Below, piece by piece: positions 3,857 to 5,798 of a stretch of DNA of 5,798 nt. Source of the stretch: an uncultured Oligoflexia bacterium (lineage in GTDB: Bacteria > Bdellovibrionota > Bacteriovoracia > Bacteriovoracales > Bacteriovoracaceae); contig CATLVA010000114.1 in assembly GCA_950060715.1 (NCBI GenBank), positions 1-5,798 of the forward strand. Reading direction: 5' to 3'. Below the pieces are notes generated by a model. The model saw nothing but the letters and a program-made list of their open reading frames with translations. It did no database searches and had not been told where the DNA came from. The position numbers and the translations under genes were made by a program. Every line of letters begins with the position of its first letter. The first letter of the stretch is position 1.

Positions 3857-5798
3857 ATGATGCATAAAAAAACTCATATCATATTACTACAATTAGGCTC
3901 ACCAAAAACCACTTCGACCAGTGATGTGCGAAGTTACCTCAAAGAATTTCTTGGAGACTACCGAGTGGTTGATCTGCCTCGATTTTTTTGGAATATCATC
4001 TTATATTGTTTCATACTGACTTTTCGTCCTAAAAAAAGTGCCAAAGCTTACAAGCGTATCGAGTTTTGCGCCGGCTTTTTTCCTTTAATTGAAATCACCA
4101 AGGCCATGGGGCGAGCGTTAAGGGAAAGATTTAAAGGCAAGTATGAGGTACATGCAGGGTTTGTATTAAGTGAACCCAGGCTCGAAGGTATTTTTGATCA
4201 GTGGACTAACTCCACAGAAAATCTAAGTGAGACGAAATTCCTAATTCTTCCGCAGTACCCACAGTACTCAGGCACAACAGTTGCTAGTTGCTATGATCAA
4301 CTGGAGAAGTGCTTTTATAAAAGAACAAATCTCCCAACTTTGGAAGTTGTCTCCAATTATCATCGATTGAAAGCCTATATTGATCTTTCTGTTGAACAAA
4401 TCGAAAATCAGATAAAAAAATATCCTGCAGAAGATGTCGTTCTGTCATTTCATGGTATTCCGGTGCGCTACGTGACTGAGAAAGGGGACTTGTATCTCCA
4501 GCATTGTTTTGAAACCTTTAAATTAATCAAAGAAAGGCTCAATTTTCCCAAAAATAAGATTCATATGACATTTCAAAGCCGTTTTGGTTCAGAACAGTGG
4601 CTAAATCCCTATACAGATGAGTATGTCGTAGAGCTTGCAGAAAAAGGCAGTAAGTCTATCGCTGTTTATTGTCCTGCTTTTGTCGCTGATTGCTTAGAGA
4701 CAGTAGATGAGATTGGAACTGAGTTAGCAGAAGAAGTTGAAGAGGCTGGAGCAGAGTTAGTGTTTGTTCCTTGTTTAAATAATAGTGAAAAATGGGTGAG
4801 AGCCTATGGGGATTTTATTGAAACCTATCTCGAAGGTAGCAAAACTGAGCGCGATAATCTATTCTATGATCTAAACCAAGAAGAAGTAGAGAGAGAGATG
4901 CCAAAATTTGAATCAGAAGAGAAATTAACTCCCAAGGCCAAAAAAACGATCAAACTAGTTTTCCTTACCTTGTTTCTAGATTTAGTTGGGTTTTCAATTA
5001 TTTTCCCGATGTTTCCCTCACTCGCTAAGTATTATTTAGAAAACGATGCTAATAATCCATTCTTAAAACTAATCTTCGGCTCTATTGCAGAGCTCACCAA
5101 AGTTGGTGGAGTGGATATGAATTCTATTGTACTTTTTGGTGGGGCCCTCGGAGCGTTGTATTCATTGCTACAATTCTTTGCCGCTCCTCTTTGGGGAGGA
5201 ATTTCCGATCGCTATGGAAGAAAACCAATTCTTTTAATATCTATTTTTGGTTTATTTCTAAGTTATGTTATTTGGATATTCTCCGGTTCATTTACTCTAT
5301 TAATTCTTTCTAGGTTTATAGGGGGAATTATGGGGGGAAATCTGTCCGTCGCTACTGCTACGATTGCAGATGTGACGACTCCAAAAACTAGATCAAAAGG
5401 AATGGCCTTCGTTGGTATTGCCTTTGCTTTAGGTTTTATCTTTGGTCCGGCCATTGGTGGTGCACTAACTGCAATGAATCCAGTTGCTCACTTTCCTGAG
5501 TTTGAGTCATGGGGGATTAACCCATTTTCCTATGCAGCACTATTCGCTGCTATATTGGCTTTCATCAATTTAATATCGATTGCTAAAAATTTTGAAGAAA
5601 CACTTGATACCTCCAATACTACTAAACGAGTGGTAAATATCTTTAAACTATTTAAGCCCATTGGTATTAGAGAAGTAAATTTAACGAATTACTCATACTT
5701 TCTTTTTATCTCTGCTTTTTCTGGAATGGAGTTTACGTTAACGTTTTTAGCGGTAGAGAGGTTTGCTTATACTTCTATGGATAACGCCTATATGTTCG
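3857..5798 (+). CDS. hemH: Ferrochelatase fused in frame to an MFS transporter (3' end outside window)
   Basis: One frame runs from ATG 3857 to the edge: 647 codons, no stop. Residues 5-325 are ferrochelatase, which inserts Fe2+ into protoporphyrin IX. Landmarks are LGSP (14-17), FRPKKSAKAY, PQYPQYS (132-138), SFHGIP with catalytic His199, FQSRFGSEQWLNPYTDE (from 239) and CPAFVADCLE with Glu281. The His-Glu distance of 82 is normal. The GSP loop and the Arg-Tyr pair near the porphyrin site are replaced (GFFP 73-76, GFVLSEP 101-107). A charged linker (326-366) leads to TM1 (367-388). The MFS part shows motif A (GGISDRYGRKPILL, from 447) and motif C (GPAIGG, 530-535), as in the TetA-like DHA1 group, and about seven of the expected 12 helices are visible. 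MFS N-termini are cytoplasmic, which suits the enzyme. The start has only a weak Shine-Dalgarno. An in-frame ATG at 4898 could give a separate carrier. Haem or porphyrin is the obvious cargo guess, but unproven. Confidence 0.92.
   Translation, partial: MMHKKTHIILLQLGSPKTTSTSDVRSYLKEFLGDYRVVDLPRFFWNIILYCFILTFRPKKSAKAYKRIEFCAGFFPLIEITKAMGRALRERFKGKYEVHAGFVLSEPRLEGIFDQWTNSTENLSETKFLILPQYPQYSGTTVASCYDQLEKCFYKRTNLPTLEVVSNYHRLKAYIDLSVEQIENQIKKYPAEDVVLSFHGIPVRYVTEKGDLYLQHCFETFKLIKERLNFPKNKIHMTFQSRFGSEQWLNPYTDEYVVELAEKGSKSIAVYCPAFVADCLETVDEIGTELAEEVEEAGAELVFVPCLNNSEKWVRAYGDFIETYLEGSKTERDNLFYDLNQEEVEREMPKFESEEKLTPKAKKTIKLVFLTLFLDLVGFSIIFPMFPSLAKYYLENDANNPFLKLIFGSIAELTKVGGVDMNSIVLFGGALGALYSLLQFFAAPLWGGISDRYGRKPILLISIFGLFLSYVIWIFSGSFTLLILSRFIGGIMGGNLSVATATIADVTTPKTRSKGMAFVGIAFALGFIFGPAIGGALTAMNPVAHFPEFESWGINPFSYAALFAAILAFINLISIAKNFEETLDTSNTTKRVVNIFKLFKPIGIREVNLTNYSYFLFISAFSGMEFTLTFLAVERFAYTSMDNAYMF

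Noticed and set aside
5263..5454. A 63-codon minus-strand frame inside the MFS domain
   Set aside because: It is the shadow of conserved MFS helices and motif C on the plus strand.

Overview
The window is AT-rich, gene-dense bacterial DNA of Gram-negative type. It encodes a lipoprotein signal peptide, a TatA-type translocase subunit, a protoporphyrin-type ferrochelatase and a unimodular QueF. The gene content and base composition would suit a low-GC Bdellovibrionota (Bacteriovorax/Halobacteriovorax-like) or a related proteobacterium. That placement is an inference and no marker gene here settles it. I see no rRNA, tRNA, CRISPR array, insertion sequence or phage gene.

Layout. (1) Positions 1-1231, minus strand: a 110-aa protein of unknown function overlaps by 11 nt a predicted outer-membrane lipoprotein, which runs off the left edge after 303 codons. 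(2) Positions 1232-1574: a noncoding stretch with a promoter for the minus-strand pair, and a plus-strand unit made of a perfect TATAAT, a purine-rich structured segment and a strong intrinsic terminator. This is a candidate small RNA of about 80 nt or an attenuated leader. (3) Positions 1575-3062, plus strand: a 495-aa SIS-domain protein of the MurQ/GCKR superfamily, apparently with no Shine-Dalgarno sequence. (4) Positions 3045-3782, minus strand: queF followed 12 nt later by a 58-aa tatA-like gene, whose end overlaps the end of the SIS gene tail to tail by 18 bp. (5) From 3857, plus strand: a ferrochelatase reading frame that continues without a stop into a major facilitator superfamily (MFS) transporter and leaves the window at 5798.

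The most striking item is the ferrochelatase-MFS fusion: the enzyme that makes haem is joined through a short charged linker to a 12-TM-type carrier, with the enzyme predicted on the cytoplasmic side. The second is the structured RNA candidate before the SIS gene, which places GGA motifs in or next to predicted loops, as CsrA-titrating RNAs do. The genes do not form one pathway: haem synthesis or transport, queuosine synthesis, Tat export, possible aminosugar recycling and an unknown envelope pair lie side by side in short transcription units.
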